Below are positions 1 to 6,660 of a stretch of 9,494 nucleotides of DNA, piece by piece. The notes below the pieces were generated by a model. It did no database searches. It saw nothing but the letters and a program-made list of their open reading frames with translations, and was not told where the DNA came from. Source of the DNA: Dechloromonas sp. (lineage in GTDB: Bacteria; Pseudomonadota; Gammaproteobacteria; Burkholderiales; Rhodocyclaceae). Both the position numbers and the translations under genes were made by a program. The stretch is from contig JAFLDQ010000141.1 of NCBI GenBank assembly GCA_017302355.1, positions 1 to 9,494 of the forward strand, in the 5' to 3' direction. The stretch's first letter is position 1, and every line of letters starts with the position of its first letter.

Positions 1-2
1 TC

Positions 3-1844
3 ATCGCGCGCAACGTCAAGCGCGAGGCCCGGGCCTATCTCGATTCGCTGCCGCCCCCCTTCTTCCGCGCGCTGACCCACTACGCCGCCGACGGCTCCTA
101 TTCGTGGCACTGCCCCGGCCATTCGGGCGGCGTCGCCTTCCTGAAGTCGCCGGTAGGCCAGATGTTCCACCAGTTCTTCGGCGAGAACATGCTGCGCGCC
201 GATGTCTGCAACGCGGTCGAGGAGCTCGGCCAGCTGCTCGACCACACCGGCCCGGTCGCCGCCTCGGAGCGCAACGCGGCGCGCATCTTCAATGCCGATC
301 ACCTCTATTTCGTCACCAACGGCACCTCGACGTCGAACAAGATCGTCTGGCACTCGACGGTGGCGCCGGGCGACATCGTTGTCGTCGACCGCAACTGCCA
401 CAAGTCGGTGCTGCATTCGATCATGATGACCGGCGCCGTGCCGATCTTCCTGATGCCGACGCGCAACAACTTCGGCATCATCGGGCCGATCCCGAAGGCC
501 GAGTTTGCCTGGGAGAGCATCCGGAAGAAGATCGCCGCCAACCCCTTCGCCACCGACAAGGACGCCAAGCCGCGGGTGCTCACCATCACTCAGTCGACCT
601 ATGACGGAATCATCTACAACGTCGAGGAAATCAAGAAGGAACTCGACGGCAGGATCGACACGCTGCATTTCGACGAAGCCTGGCTGCCGCATGCCGCCTT
701 CCACGACTTTTACGGCGATTACCATGCCATCGGCGCCGATCGCCCGCGCTGCAAGGAGTCGATGGTCTTCGCCACGCAATCGACGCACAAGCTGCTCGCC
801 GGCCTCAGTCAGGCGTCGCAGATCCTGGTCCAGGACTGCGAGACGCGCAAGCTCGACCGCGACATCTTCAACGAGGCCTACCTGATGCACACCTCGACCT
901 CGCCGCAATACGCGATCATCGCCTCGTGCGACGTCGCGGCGGCGATGATGGAAGCGCCGGGCGGCACCGCGCTGGTCGAGGAATCGATCTCCGAAGCCCT
1001 CGATTTCCGCCGCGCGATGCGCAAGGTCGACGAGGAGTGGGGCGCCGACTGGTGGTTCAAGGTCTGGGGCCCCGACGTCTTTTCCGAGGAGGGCGTCGAA
1101 GACCGCGAGGCCTGGATGCTCAAGCCCGGCGACCGCTGGCACGGTTTCGGCGAACTGGCCGACGGCTTCAACATGCTCGACCCGATCAAGGCGACGATCA
1201 TCACGCCGGGCCTCGATGTCGATGGCAATTTTGCCGGCGACATCGGCATCCCCGCGGCCATCGTCACCAAGTATCTTGCCGAGCACGGCATCATCGTCGA
1301 GAAGTGCGGCCTCTACAGCTTCTTCATCATGTTCACCATCGGCATCACCAAGGGCCGCTGGAATACGCTGGTGACGGAACTGCAGCAGTTCAAGGACGAC
1401 TATGACCGGAATCATCCGCTGTGGAAGGTCCTGCCCGAGTTCGTCCAGAAGAACCCGCGCTACGAAATGGTCGGCCTGCGCGACCTGTGCGCCCAGATCC
1501 ACGGGATCTACATGCAGAACGACGTGGCCCGTCTGACCACCGAGATGTACCTGTCCGACATGGTGCCGGCGATGCGCCCGGCCGATGCCTTCGCGAAGAT
1601 GGCGCACCGCGAGATCGAGCGCGTGCCGGTCGATGCGCTCGAAGGCCGCGTCACCGCCGTGCTGCTGACCCCCTACCCGCCGGGGATTCCGCTGCTAATT
1701 CCGGGCGAGCGCTTCAACCGGACGATCTGCAGCTACCTGAAGTTCGCCCGCGAATTCAACGCCCGCTTCCCCGGCTTCGAGACCGACATCCACGGCCTCG
1801 TCAAGGGCGCGGATGGCGCCTACTACGTGGATTGCGTGCGCTGA
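3..1844 (+). CDS. Orn/Lys/Arg decarboxylase (arginine or lysine decarboxylase), 5' truncated by window edge
   Basis: This is a PLP-dependent, fold-type I amino acid decarboxylase of the large inducible (AdiA/CadA/LdcC-like) family, which removes CO2 from a basic amino acid in the cytoplasm to give a polyamine or diamine. The reading frame is open from base 3, so the start lies outside the window; 613 residues are visible. The Schiff-base lysine is in the motif STHKLL, with the Lys codon at 789-791 (visible residue 263). AdiA has its lysine near residue 386, so about 120 N-terminal residues, the wing/linker region, are missing. Other family blocks are the early WHCPGHSGG, HFDEAW, the TSPQYAI stretch after the lysine, and PYPPGIPLL near the C-terminus. 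Substrate choice between arginine, lysine and ornithine cannot be fixed by eye; from memory the region around the lysine and the C-terminus resemble AdiA most. The gene converges on the lipoprotein gene and is followed by transposase debris. Confidence 0.93.
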   Translation: MARNVKREARAYLDSLPPPFFRALTHYAADGSYSWHCPGHSGGVAFLKSPVGQMFHQFFGENMLRADVCNAVEELGQLLDHTGPVAASERNAARIFNADHLYFVTNGTSTSNKIVWHSTVAPGDIVVVDRNCHKSVLHSIMMTGAVPIFLMPTRNNFGIIGPIPKAEFAWESIRKKIAANPFATDKDAKPRVLTITQSTYDGIIYNVEEIKKELDGRIDTLHFDEAWLPHAAFHDFYGDYHAIGADRPRCKESMVFATQSTHKLLAGLSQASQILVQDCETRKLDRDIFNEAYLMHTSTSPQYAIIASCDVAAAMMEAPGGTALVEESISEALDFRRAMRKVDEEWGADWWFKVWGPDVFSEEGVEDREAWMLKPGDRWHGFGELADGFNMLDPIKATIITPGLDVDGNFAGDIGIPAAIVTKYLAEHGIIVEKCGLYSFFIMFTIGITKGRWNTLVTELQQFKDDYDRNHPLWKVLPEFVQKNPRYEMVGLRDLCAQIHGIYMQNDVARLTTEMYLSDMVPAMRPADAFAKMAHREIERVPVDALEGRVTAVLLTPYPPGIPLLIPGERFNRTICSYLKFAREFNARFPGFETDIHGLVKGADGAYYVDCVR

Positions 1845-1879
1845 GGGCGACTACCGGCGGCGGCAGGTGACGAAGGCGG

Positions 1880-1995
1880 CGTGTTCAGGCGATTGGCGAT
1901 GGCATCGAGTTCATCCTGTGAGGGGCGGACAACCCGGTACCTTTGGGGAGATACTCGCCGATCAGGTCGTTCGGGTTTTCATTGCTACCCGTTGC
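1880..1995 (-). pseudogene. IS30-family transposase remnant (C-terminal fragment, frameshifted)
   Basis: The minus strand reads GSNENPNDLIGEYLPKGTGL from 1989 downward. This matches the conserved C-terminal block of IS30-family transposases, usually of the form R-G-[ST]-N-E-N-x-N-G-L-[IL]-R-x-[YF]-x-P-K-G-T. Just after it the frame is lost. The next conserved stretch, QDELDAIANRLNT, resumes at 1918 in another reading frame, as expected from a small indel. Upstream, CAACGG at about 1990-1995 may preserve the usual Q-R before G-[ST]-N, but it too is out of frame. Nothing upstream (DDE catalytic core, N-terminal HTH) or downstream (the R-P-R-x-x-L-x-[FW] end) is recognisable, and no terminal inverted repeats were seen. 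It is a dead fragment of about 115 bp and indicates a past insertion behind the decarboxylase gene. The family assignment rests on a short but characteristic motif. Confidence 0.75.
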
Positions 1996-2044
1996 GGTAT
2001 CTTCTCATCCATTCGCTCGTTGCCCGGAATGCAGGATTCTCCGA

Positions 2045-2068
2045 ACCGGGGCGGCATGGCGCCCCGGT
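2045..2068. terminator. Perfect 9-bp hairpin between convergent genes, possible weak terminator
   Basis: ACCGGGGCG (2045-2053) pairs exactly with CGCCCCGGT (2060-2068) around a 6-nt loop. It lies between the convergent decarboxylase and lipoprotein genes, about 20 bp from the lipoprotein stop, where a bidirectional terminator would be expected. No U-tract follows on either strand, so intrinsic termination is doubtful. It could instead aid Rho-dependent termination or protect the 3' end. It lies just outside the recognisable transposase fragment. Confidence 0.35.
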
Positions 2069-2089
2069 GTTTACGAACGAGATCGCGGA

Positions 2090-2770
2090 CTACCGGTAAC
2101 CTCTTTCGTTTGGATTATGGATGATCCAGACCAGGAATGCTCCTGTAGCGCCCAGTGACTCTTGAGCAAATATTAGGCGGCCTTCGTTTTTGTAGACGTG
2201 TTCCATGCGGATCCGGTCGCTACCCAAATAGAATGGAATCCACATTTTGCCGGTACTGTATTGACCCCAATCGGTTGGGTCGCCGAGAATGCTTTTCACT
2301 TCGCGTGTAGACATGCCGATCTTGAGCTTGGTGAAGCGGCTGTTGGCGGCCGGGATCCCCGAGATTTCGCCCTCCCAGTCGTTGATGCCCTTGACCGGCG
2401 TGCCTTCGCCGGCGACTGCCTTGCTCGAGTCGGTGACCGGCTTGTTCCTGGACAAGTCATAGCCGCCCGTGTTGGCGGCGGGCGCCGGAGCGGCGGCGGC
2501 GGGCGCCACCGGCGCCGCGGTTGCCGGCTTGTCCGCGGCCCGCGGCACGCAGTCCGGTTCCTTGGTCGTCGATTTCGTCTTGCCCTTGGCGGCGGTCTTC
2601 GACTTGGCGGGCGCCTCCTTGCATTCCGGGAGGGCAGGCGCCGGCGCGGGCTGCGGGGCGGCGACCGGCTGTGGCGGCGGCTCCGCCGGCTTCGTTTCCT
2701 TGGTGGCGCAACCGGCCAGCACGACGCTACCGATCAGAAGGGAAAGGATCAACTGCGGGGGGGGGAGCAT
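2090..2770 (-). CDS. Outer-membrane-type lipoprotein with Pro/Ala/Lys linker and BamE/SmpA-like C-terminal domain
   Basis: This is a predicted lipoprotein of 226 residues. A hydrophobic signal sequence ends in the lipobox LAGC with lipidated Cys21; residue +2 is Ala, which favours outer-membrane sorting. Residues about 25-105 form a low-complexity linker rich in Pro and Ala, with a Lys/Thr-rich patch and two further cysteines (50 and 74) that could pair. Residues about 145-208 contain FTKLKIGMSTREVKSILGDP, typical of the BamE (SmpA/OmlA) fold, and end in a Phe/Trp-rich tail. Start choice: AAAGGA (2777-2782) abuts an ATG at 2776 with no spacing but sits 6 nt from the in-frame ATG at 2770, so the second ATG is preferred; the upstream one adds only Met-Thr. 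Its size and linker differ from canonical BamE, so it is BamE-like rather than BamE. It may help outer-membrane or cell-wall integrity, but the function is unknown. It appears to have its own promoter. Confidence 0.85.
   Translation of the reverse strand: MLPPPQLILSLLIGSVVLAGCATKETKPAEPPPQPVAAPQPAPAPALPECKEAPAKSKTAAKGKTKSTTKEPDCVPRAADKPATAAPVAPAAAAPAPAANTGGYDLSRNKPVTDSSKAVAGEGTPVKGINDWEGEISGIPAANSRFTKLKIGMSTREVKSILGDPTDWGQYSTGKMWIPFYLGSDRIRMEHVYKNEGRLIFAQESLGATGAFLVWIIHNPNERGYR
2757..2765 (-). repeat. C9 homopolymer tract at codons 2-5 of the lipoprotein gene
   Basis: Nine consecutive G on the + strand read as nine C in the coding strand, giving Leu-Pro-Pro-Pro directly after the ATG at 2770. 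A tract of this length is prone to slipped-strand errors. Gain or loss of one base would shift the frame before the signal peptide and silence the gene. Whether it actually varies cannot be seen from one sequence. Confidence 0.6.
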
Positions 2771-2821
2771 GGTCATTCCTTTGGCATGAGTTGGGTGTTG
2801 GCGGAAAAAAATGCGAGAACG

Positions 2822-2827
2822 ATTATA
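2822..2827 (-). promoter_or_regulatory. Consensus -10 box (TATAAT) upstream of the lipoprotein gene
   Basis: On the minus strand TATAAT occurs at 2827-2822. The implied transcription start would be about 40 nt upstream of the lipoprotein start codon. No good -35 hexamer lies at 16-18 bp; TTGAAC lies only 12 bp upstream of the box, too close. The core may be weak or activator-dependent. It lies in the 129-bp gap after folA and would let the lipoprotein be expressed independently of the pgi-glgA-folA run. Confidence 0.45.
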
Positions 2828-2905
2828 CTATGACGCATGGTTCAATGCGCCGGCTTTCAGGAGGCTTTTTGGGTGTGGGCGGTCGATGGCCGGAAAGAGC
2901 GCGGG

Positions 2906-3403
2906 TCAGGACCTTTCGCCTCGCTCCGCCTTGCGCCGGTAGGTGGCGAAGACAAGCCCGTTCCCCGCGGTTTTTGCCGTTTTTTCCCAGTCGACCGCGG
3001 CAATCTCCGGAAACCGCGCGTCGCCCTCGGGTTCGAGGTCCACCTCGGTGATCTCCAGGCGGTCGGCGACGGCCATCGCCTGGGTGTAGATCTGCTCGCC
3101 GCCGATGACGAAGACGGTTGCCGCGGTCGACGCCCGATGCAGGGCGTTTTCCAGCGAGCCGGCGATTTCGGCGCCGGGGGCGGCGTAATCCGCCTGGCGG
3201 GTGATGACGATGTTGCGCCGGCCGGGCAGCGGGCGGAAACGCGGCGGCAGCGATTCCCAGGTCTTGCGCCCCATGACGACGGCGTGGCCGGCGGTCAGCG
3301 CCTTGAAGCGCGCCATGTCTTCGGGGATGTTCCAGATCAGCCGGTTGTCGCGACCGATGACGCCGTTTCCGGCGACGGCGGCGATGATGACGATTTCCGG
3401 CAT
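2906..3403 (-). CDS. folA: Dihydrofolate reductase
   Basis: This enzyme reduces dihydrofolate to tetrahydrofolate with NADPH in the cytoplasm, supplying thymidylate, purine and methionine synthesis, and it is the trimethoprim target family. It has 165 residues, close to the usual 160-170. Visible motifs are the N-terminal strand and Met20-loop region AGNGVIG (11-17), LIWNIPEDMARFK (22-34) with Glu28 at the position of the catalytic acid (Asp27 in E. coli), MGRKTWESL (44-52), LPGRRNIVITR (59-69) and the cofactor-binding VIGGEQIY (99-106). The start at 3403 is chosen because the DHFR fold begins at MPEIVIIAA. An in-frame start at 3466 would add 21 unrelated residues and overlap glgA. It begins 7 nt after the glgA stop with only a weak Shine-Dalgarno (GAAG), which suggests translational coupling. 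I see no strong terminator after it. Confidence 0.95.
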   Translation of the reverse strand: MPEIVIIAAVAGNGVIGRDNRLIWNIPEDMARFKALTAGHAVVMGRKTWESLPPRFRPLPGRRNIVITRQADYAAPGAEIAGSLENALHRASTAATVFVIGGEQIYTQAMAVADRLEITEVDLEPEGDARFPEIAAVDWEKTAKTAGNGLVFATYRRKAERGERS

Positions 3404-3410
3404 GCGGACT

Positions 3411-4868
3411 TCAGCCGTGGGCGGCGCTGGCGTCGCGATAGAGGGCGACATAGTCGCGGGCGGCATGTTCCCAGGAGAAATCCCGGCGCATGCCGTTCTG
3501 CTGGATGCGCTGCCAGAGCTTGCGGTCGTGCCAGCAGCGGGTCGCGCGTTCGAGCGCCAGACACAGCGCCCGCGGGGTCGCCTCGCCGATGACGAAGCCG
3601 TTGCCCGTCTTGTCGGCGAGGGTCTCGGCGTTCACGTCGATCACGGTATCGGCGAGGCCGCCGGTGGCGCGGACGATCGGTGGCGTGCCGTAGCGCAGGC
3701 TGTACATCTGGCTCAGGCCGCAGGGCTCGAAGCGCGATGGCATCAGGAAGCAGTCGGCGCCAGCCTCGATGCGGTGCGCCAGCCCTTCGTCGAAAGTCAG
3801 GCGAACGGCGATCTGCCCGGGGTGGCGGGCGGCGAGGTCGCTGAAGCCGGCCTCCATCGCTTTGTCGCCGCTGCCGAGGACGGCGAGTTGCGCCGGCAGA
3901 GCGGTGAGGCGTTCGCCCAGTGTCACGACGAGATCGAGCCCCTTCTGGTGCGTGAGGCGGCTGATGATGCCGAACAGCGGGCGGTCGGCGGCGACCGCGA
4001 GGCCCATTTCCTGCTGCAGGGCGCGCTTGTTCTCGCGCTTGGCGGCGAGCCGGTTGGCGGCGTAGGGGGCGGCCAGCGCGGGATCGTTCGCCGGGTTCCA
4101 GAGCACCCCGTCGACGCCGTTGAGGATGCCGCGCAGTACGCCGGCGCGATGGCGCAGCAGCGGCGCCAGCCCGTAGCCGAAATCCTCGTGCTGGATCTCG
4201 CCGGCGTAGGTCGGGCTGACCGTCGAGATCAGCGTCGCCAGCTGCAGGCCGGCCTTGAGGAAGGAGATCTGGCCGCCGTATTCGGCGCCGTGCATGTGCC
4301 AGGCCTCCTCGGGCAGGCCGAGGGCGGAGCGGTGACCGGCCGCGAAGTTCCCCTGGAAGGCGATGTTGTGTACCGTGACGACGCTGGCGGCGCCACCCTC
4401 GTAGTGCAACCAGGCGGGGGCAAGCGCGGTCTGCCAGTCATTGAGGTGGACGACCTCCGGCCGCCAGTCGAGCGGCGACCCGGCTTGCCCGAGCAGCGCG
4501 GCGACCCGCGAGAGCATGCCGAAGCGAATGCCGTTGTCGGTCCAGTCGTGGCCGAGCGCATCGCCATAGGGGTTGCCGGGGCGATCGAAGAGCGCCGGGC
4601 AGTCGAGCAGGAGCAGCGGCAGACCGTCCGCTTCGGCGCCGAGCAGGCGCGCCGGCGGCAGGGACGGAGCAAGCGCCGGCAGTTCGGCGAGCGCGGCGGC
4701 TCGCGGAAAGGCCGTCAGAAATGCCGGGTAGGCCGGAATCAGCACCCGGATATCATGTCCTGCGCGGTGCAGAGCCGCCGGCAACGCGGCGGCGACGTCG
4801 CCGAGGCCTCCGGTCTTGACCCAGGGGGCCATCTCGGAGGCGGCGAAAAGGATCGCGAGCCGGCTCAA
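3411..4868 (-). CDS. glgA: Glycogen synthase (ADP-glucose type, GT5)
   Basis: This enzyme extends alpha-1,4-glucan from ADP-glucose in the cytoplasm, the polymerising step of bacterial glycogen storage. It has 485 residues, against 477 for E. coli GlgA. The GT5/GT-B motifs are complete: KTGGLGD at 18-24 (ADP-glucose binding), HLNDWQTA at 141-148, VTVHNIAFQG at 164-173 with His167, SRLTHQKGLD at 303-312 with Arg304 and Lys309, and PSRFEPCGLSQMYSLRYGT at 377-395 with the key Glu381, followed by RATGGLADTV. The start is a TTG at 4868. It is needed to keep the first beta strand (SRLAILFAASEMAP), since the next in-frame Met is residue 13, right before KTGG. It lies 4 nt after the pgi stop, with GAGAAG inside the pgi end as a weak Shine-Dalgarno. 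Together with pgi it suggests a glycogen/hexose phosphate operon; other glg genes are not in the window. Confidence 0.96.
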   Translation of the reverse strand: MSRLAILFAASEMAPWVKTGGLGDVAAALPAALHRAGHDIRVLIPAYPAFLTAFPRAAALAELPALAPSLPPARLLGAEADGLPLLLLDCPALFDRPGNPYGDALGHDWTDNGIRFGMLSRVAALLGQAGSPLDWRPEVVHLNDWQTALAPAWLHYEGGAASVVTVHNIAFQGNFAAGHRSALGLPEEAWHMHGAEYGGQISFLKAGLQLATLISTVSPTYAGEIQHEDFGYGLAPLLRHRAGVLRGILNGVDGVLWNPANDPALAAPYAANRLAAKRENKRALQQEMGLAVAADRPLFGIISRLTHQKGLDLVVTLGERLTALPAQLAVLGSGDKAMEAGFSDLAARHPGQIAVRLTFDEGLAHRIEAGADCFLMPSRFEPCGLSQMYSLRYGTPPIVRATGGLADTVIDVNAETLADKTGNGFVIGEATPRALCLALERATRCWHDRKLWQRIQQNGMRRDFSWEHAARDYVALYRDASAAHG

Positions 4869-4875
4869 GTCATCA
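4866..4875 (-). promoter_or_regulatory. pgi-glgA coupling junction with TTG start and out-of-frame overlapping ATG
   Basis: The junction reads TGATGACTTGAGC on the minus strand. The pgi stop TGA (4875-4873) overlaps an ATG (4873-4871) in the classic TGATG coupling arrangement. That ATG reads Met-Thr-stop and is out of frame with glgA. The glgA frame begins at the TTG (4868-4866). Ribosomes ending pgi could reinitiate at either codon, so the junction may keep GlgA output low relative to Pgi. Confidence 0.55.
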
Positions 4876-6483
4876 GCTTCTCAGGGCGGCGAGCAGGCCG
4901 CGGGTCGAGCCGTCGAACGCGGCGTCATCGCCGGCTCCGCCGAGCACCGGGGTCAGCCGGCTGGCGAGTTGTTTGCCGAGCTCGACGCCCCACTGGTCGA
5001 AGGAATTCAGGTTCCACAGGACGCCGAGGCAGAACACCTTGTGCTCGTAGAGCGCCAGCAACTGGCCCAGCGTGCAGGCGTCCAGCGCCGGCAGGAGCAG
5101 CGTGGTCGACGGCTGGTTGCCGGGAAACACCTTGTACGGAACGAGCGCTTCCGGCACGCCGGCGGCGCGCGCCTCGGCGGCGGTCTGGCCGAAGGCGAGC
5201 GCGGCCGATTGGGCGAGACAGTTGGCGAGCAGCGCCGCATGGTGACCGCCGGGCAGCGGAAAGTCGCTGTCGCGCAGGGCGATGAAATCGCAGGGAATCG
5301 TCTGGCCACCCTGATGGATCAGCTGATAGAAGGAGTGCTGGCCATTGGTTCCCGCTTCGCCCCAGAGCACCGGACAGGTGCCGACCCCGGCCGGCTCGCC
5401 GTCGCGGTCGGTCTGCTTGCCGTTGCTCTCCATTTCGAGCTGCTGCAGGTAGGCTGGCAACAGCGCGAGCGACTGGCTGTAGGGCAGCACGGCCTGCGTG
5501 CCGGCGCCGAGGAAATCGGTATTCCACAAGGTCAGCAGGGCCAGCGTCAGCGGCAGGTTGGCGGCTGCCGGCGCCTCGACGAAGTGCCGGTCCATGGCGC
5601 GGGCGCCGGCCAGCAACTGCTCGAACTGGCGCCAACCAATGGCCAGCGCCAGCGACAGGCCGATCGCCGACCACAGCGAAAAGCGGCCGCCGACCCAGTC
5701 CCAGAACTCGAAGACGTTGTCCGGAGCGATGCCGAACTGCCGGGTCAGTTCGAGGTTGGTCGACAGGGCGACGAAGTGCTGGCCGACGGCGCTTTCGCGG
5801 CCCGCCGCTGCGAGCAGCCAGGCGCGTGCGGTACGCGCGTTGGTCAGCGTCTCGAGCGTCGTGAAGGTCTTGCTGGCGATTACGAACAGCGTCGTCCGCG
5901 GATTGAGGTGGGCGAGCAGCGGGGCGATGTCGGCGCCGTCGACGTTGGCGACGAAATGGACATCGAGGTCCGGCTGCTGCTGCGCCGCCAGTGCCCGCAC
6001 CGCCATGCGCGGGCCGAGGTCGGAGCCGCCGATGCCGATATTGACGACGTCGGTGATGCGTTGCCCGGAGAAGCCTCGCCATTCGCCACGATGAATGCGG
6101 TGGCAGAAGGACTCGATGCGGTCTAGTACCGCATGCACGGCCGGAACGACGTTTTCGCCCTGCGTCGGCAGCTGTGCGTCGTGGTCGGCACGCAGCGCCA
6201 TGTGCAGCACGGCCCGATGTTCGCTGTGGTTGATCGGCTCGCCGGCGAGCATGCGATTGCGCCAGCCGGCGACATCGAGTTCTTCGGCCAGGCGATGGAG
6301 CAGCGTGAGGGTCTCGGCGGTGACGCGCTGCTTGGAAAAATCCACCAGCAGACCTTCCAGCTCCAGCGAAAAACGCTCGAAACGCTGGGGGTCGGAGGCG
6401 AACAGATCGCGCAGATGCACCCTGAAAACGGACTGGTGATGCTTGATGAGGGCTTGCCATGCAGGCATTTGTGTATTGGGCAT
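4873..6483 (-). CDS. pgi: Glucose-6-phosphate isomerase
   Basis: This enzyme interconverts glucose-6-phosphate and fructose-6-phosphate in the cytoplasm, feeding glycolysis or, in the other direction, glucose-1-phosphate and glycogen. It has 536 residues (E. coli 549). Family blocks are NIGIGGSDLGPR at 148-159, the phosphate-binding ASKTFTTLETLTNA at 203-216, MESNGK with Glu352, WGEAGTNGQH with His383, and SFDQWGVELGK at 494-504 with Lys504. The Glu352-His383 distance of 31 equals that of the catalytic Glu355-His386 in E. coli, and Lys504 matches Lys514, so the active site looks intact. The ATG at 6483 has GAGG 9 nt upstream (6493-6496). It is the first gene of the pgi-glgA-folA run. Its start marks the border between the G+C-rich left half and the A+T-richer right half. 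Confidence 0.97.
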   Translation of the reverse strand: MPNTQMPAWQALIKHHQSVFRVHLRDLFASDPQRFERFSLELEGLLVDFSKQRVTAETLTLLHRLAEELDVAGWRNRMLAGEPINHSEHRAVLHMALRADHDAQLPTQGENVVPAVHAVLDRIESFCHRIHRGEWRGFSGQRITDVVNIGIGGSDLGPRMAVRALAAQQQPDLDVHFVANVDGADIAPLLAHLNPRTTLFVIASKTFTTLETLTNARTARAWLLAAAGRESAVGQHFVALSTNLELTRQFGIAPDNVFEFWDWVGGRFSLWSAIGLSLALAIGWRQFEQLLAGARAMDRHFVEAPAAANLPLTLALLTLWNTDFLGAGTQAVLPYSQSLALLPAYLQQLEMESNGKQTDRDGEPAGVGTCPVLWGEAGTNGQHSFYQLIHQGGQTIPCDFIALRDSDFPLPGGHHAALLANCLAQSAALAFGQTAAEARAAGVPEALVPYKVFPGNQPSTTLLLPALDACTLGQLLALYEHKVFCLGVLWNLNSFDQWGVELGKQLASRLTPVLGGAGDDAAFDGSTRGLLAALRS

Positions 6484-6660
6484 ATCCGGACGCCTCGAAA
6501 ATCTATCGTATAAAAATACAGTCTCGCCAAGAGTAGCCCCATCTGAAACTCGCTTTTACTGAACAGACGTGAAAATCAATCCAGCAAAACCTCGACGAGT
6601 AGCAGAAATCCATTCTGAAGCAACAGGCCTAATGACTATGAATATTGTAATTCAAGAAAA
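6484..6660. other. A+T-rich spacer upstream of pgi, compositional boundary
   Basis: This 177-bp gap lies between the 3' end of the VanZ-like gene and pgi; both genes are on the minus strand. Apart from the pgi Shine-Dalgarno I see no gene, no clear hairpin plus T-run terminator and no convincing -35/-10 pair. TTGGCG and TATACG occur on the minus strand around 6505-6530 but with only about 12 bp between them. Base composition changes sharply here from G+C rich (pgi side) to A+T richer. Confidence 0.5.

Noticed and set aside
2860..2880. GGCTTT...GGCTTTTT downstream of folA considered as a terminator
   Set aside because: The two parts are a direct repeat, not an inverted one, so no stable hairpin forms; the T-run also lies on the plus strand, not in the folA transcript.
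2198..3051. Plus-strand ORFs antisense to the lipoprotein and folA genes
   Set aside because: Translations are repetitive Arg/Gly/Ala sequence from the G+C-rich linker-coding region. The minus-strand reading gives a signal peptide, a lipobox and a BamE-like domain.
3201..5285. Very long plus-strand ORF (694 codons) antisense to glgA and pgi
   Set aside because: It overlaps genes with complete family motifs, has low-complexity Arg/Gly/Ala-rich sequence and is explained by high G+C third positions on the opposite strand.
4816..6126. Plus-strand 436-codon ORF and minus-strand alternate-frame 511-codon ORF (4925-6460) within pgi
   Set aside because: Both are frame shadows of pgi; their translations are Arg/Ala/Gly-rich with no recognisable motifs, whereas pgi keeps all catalytic residues.
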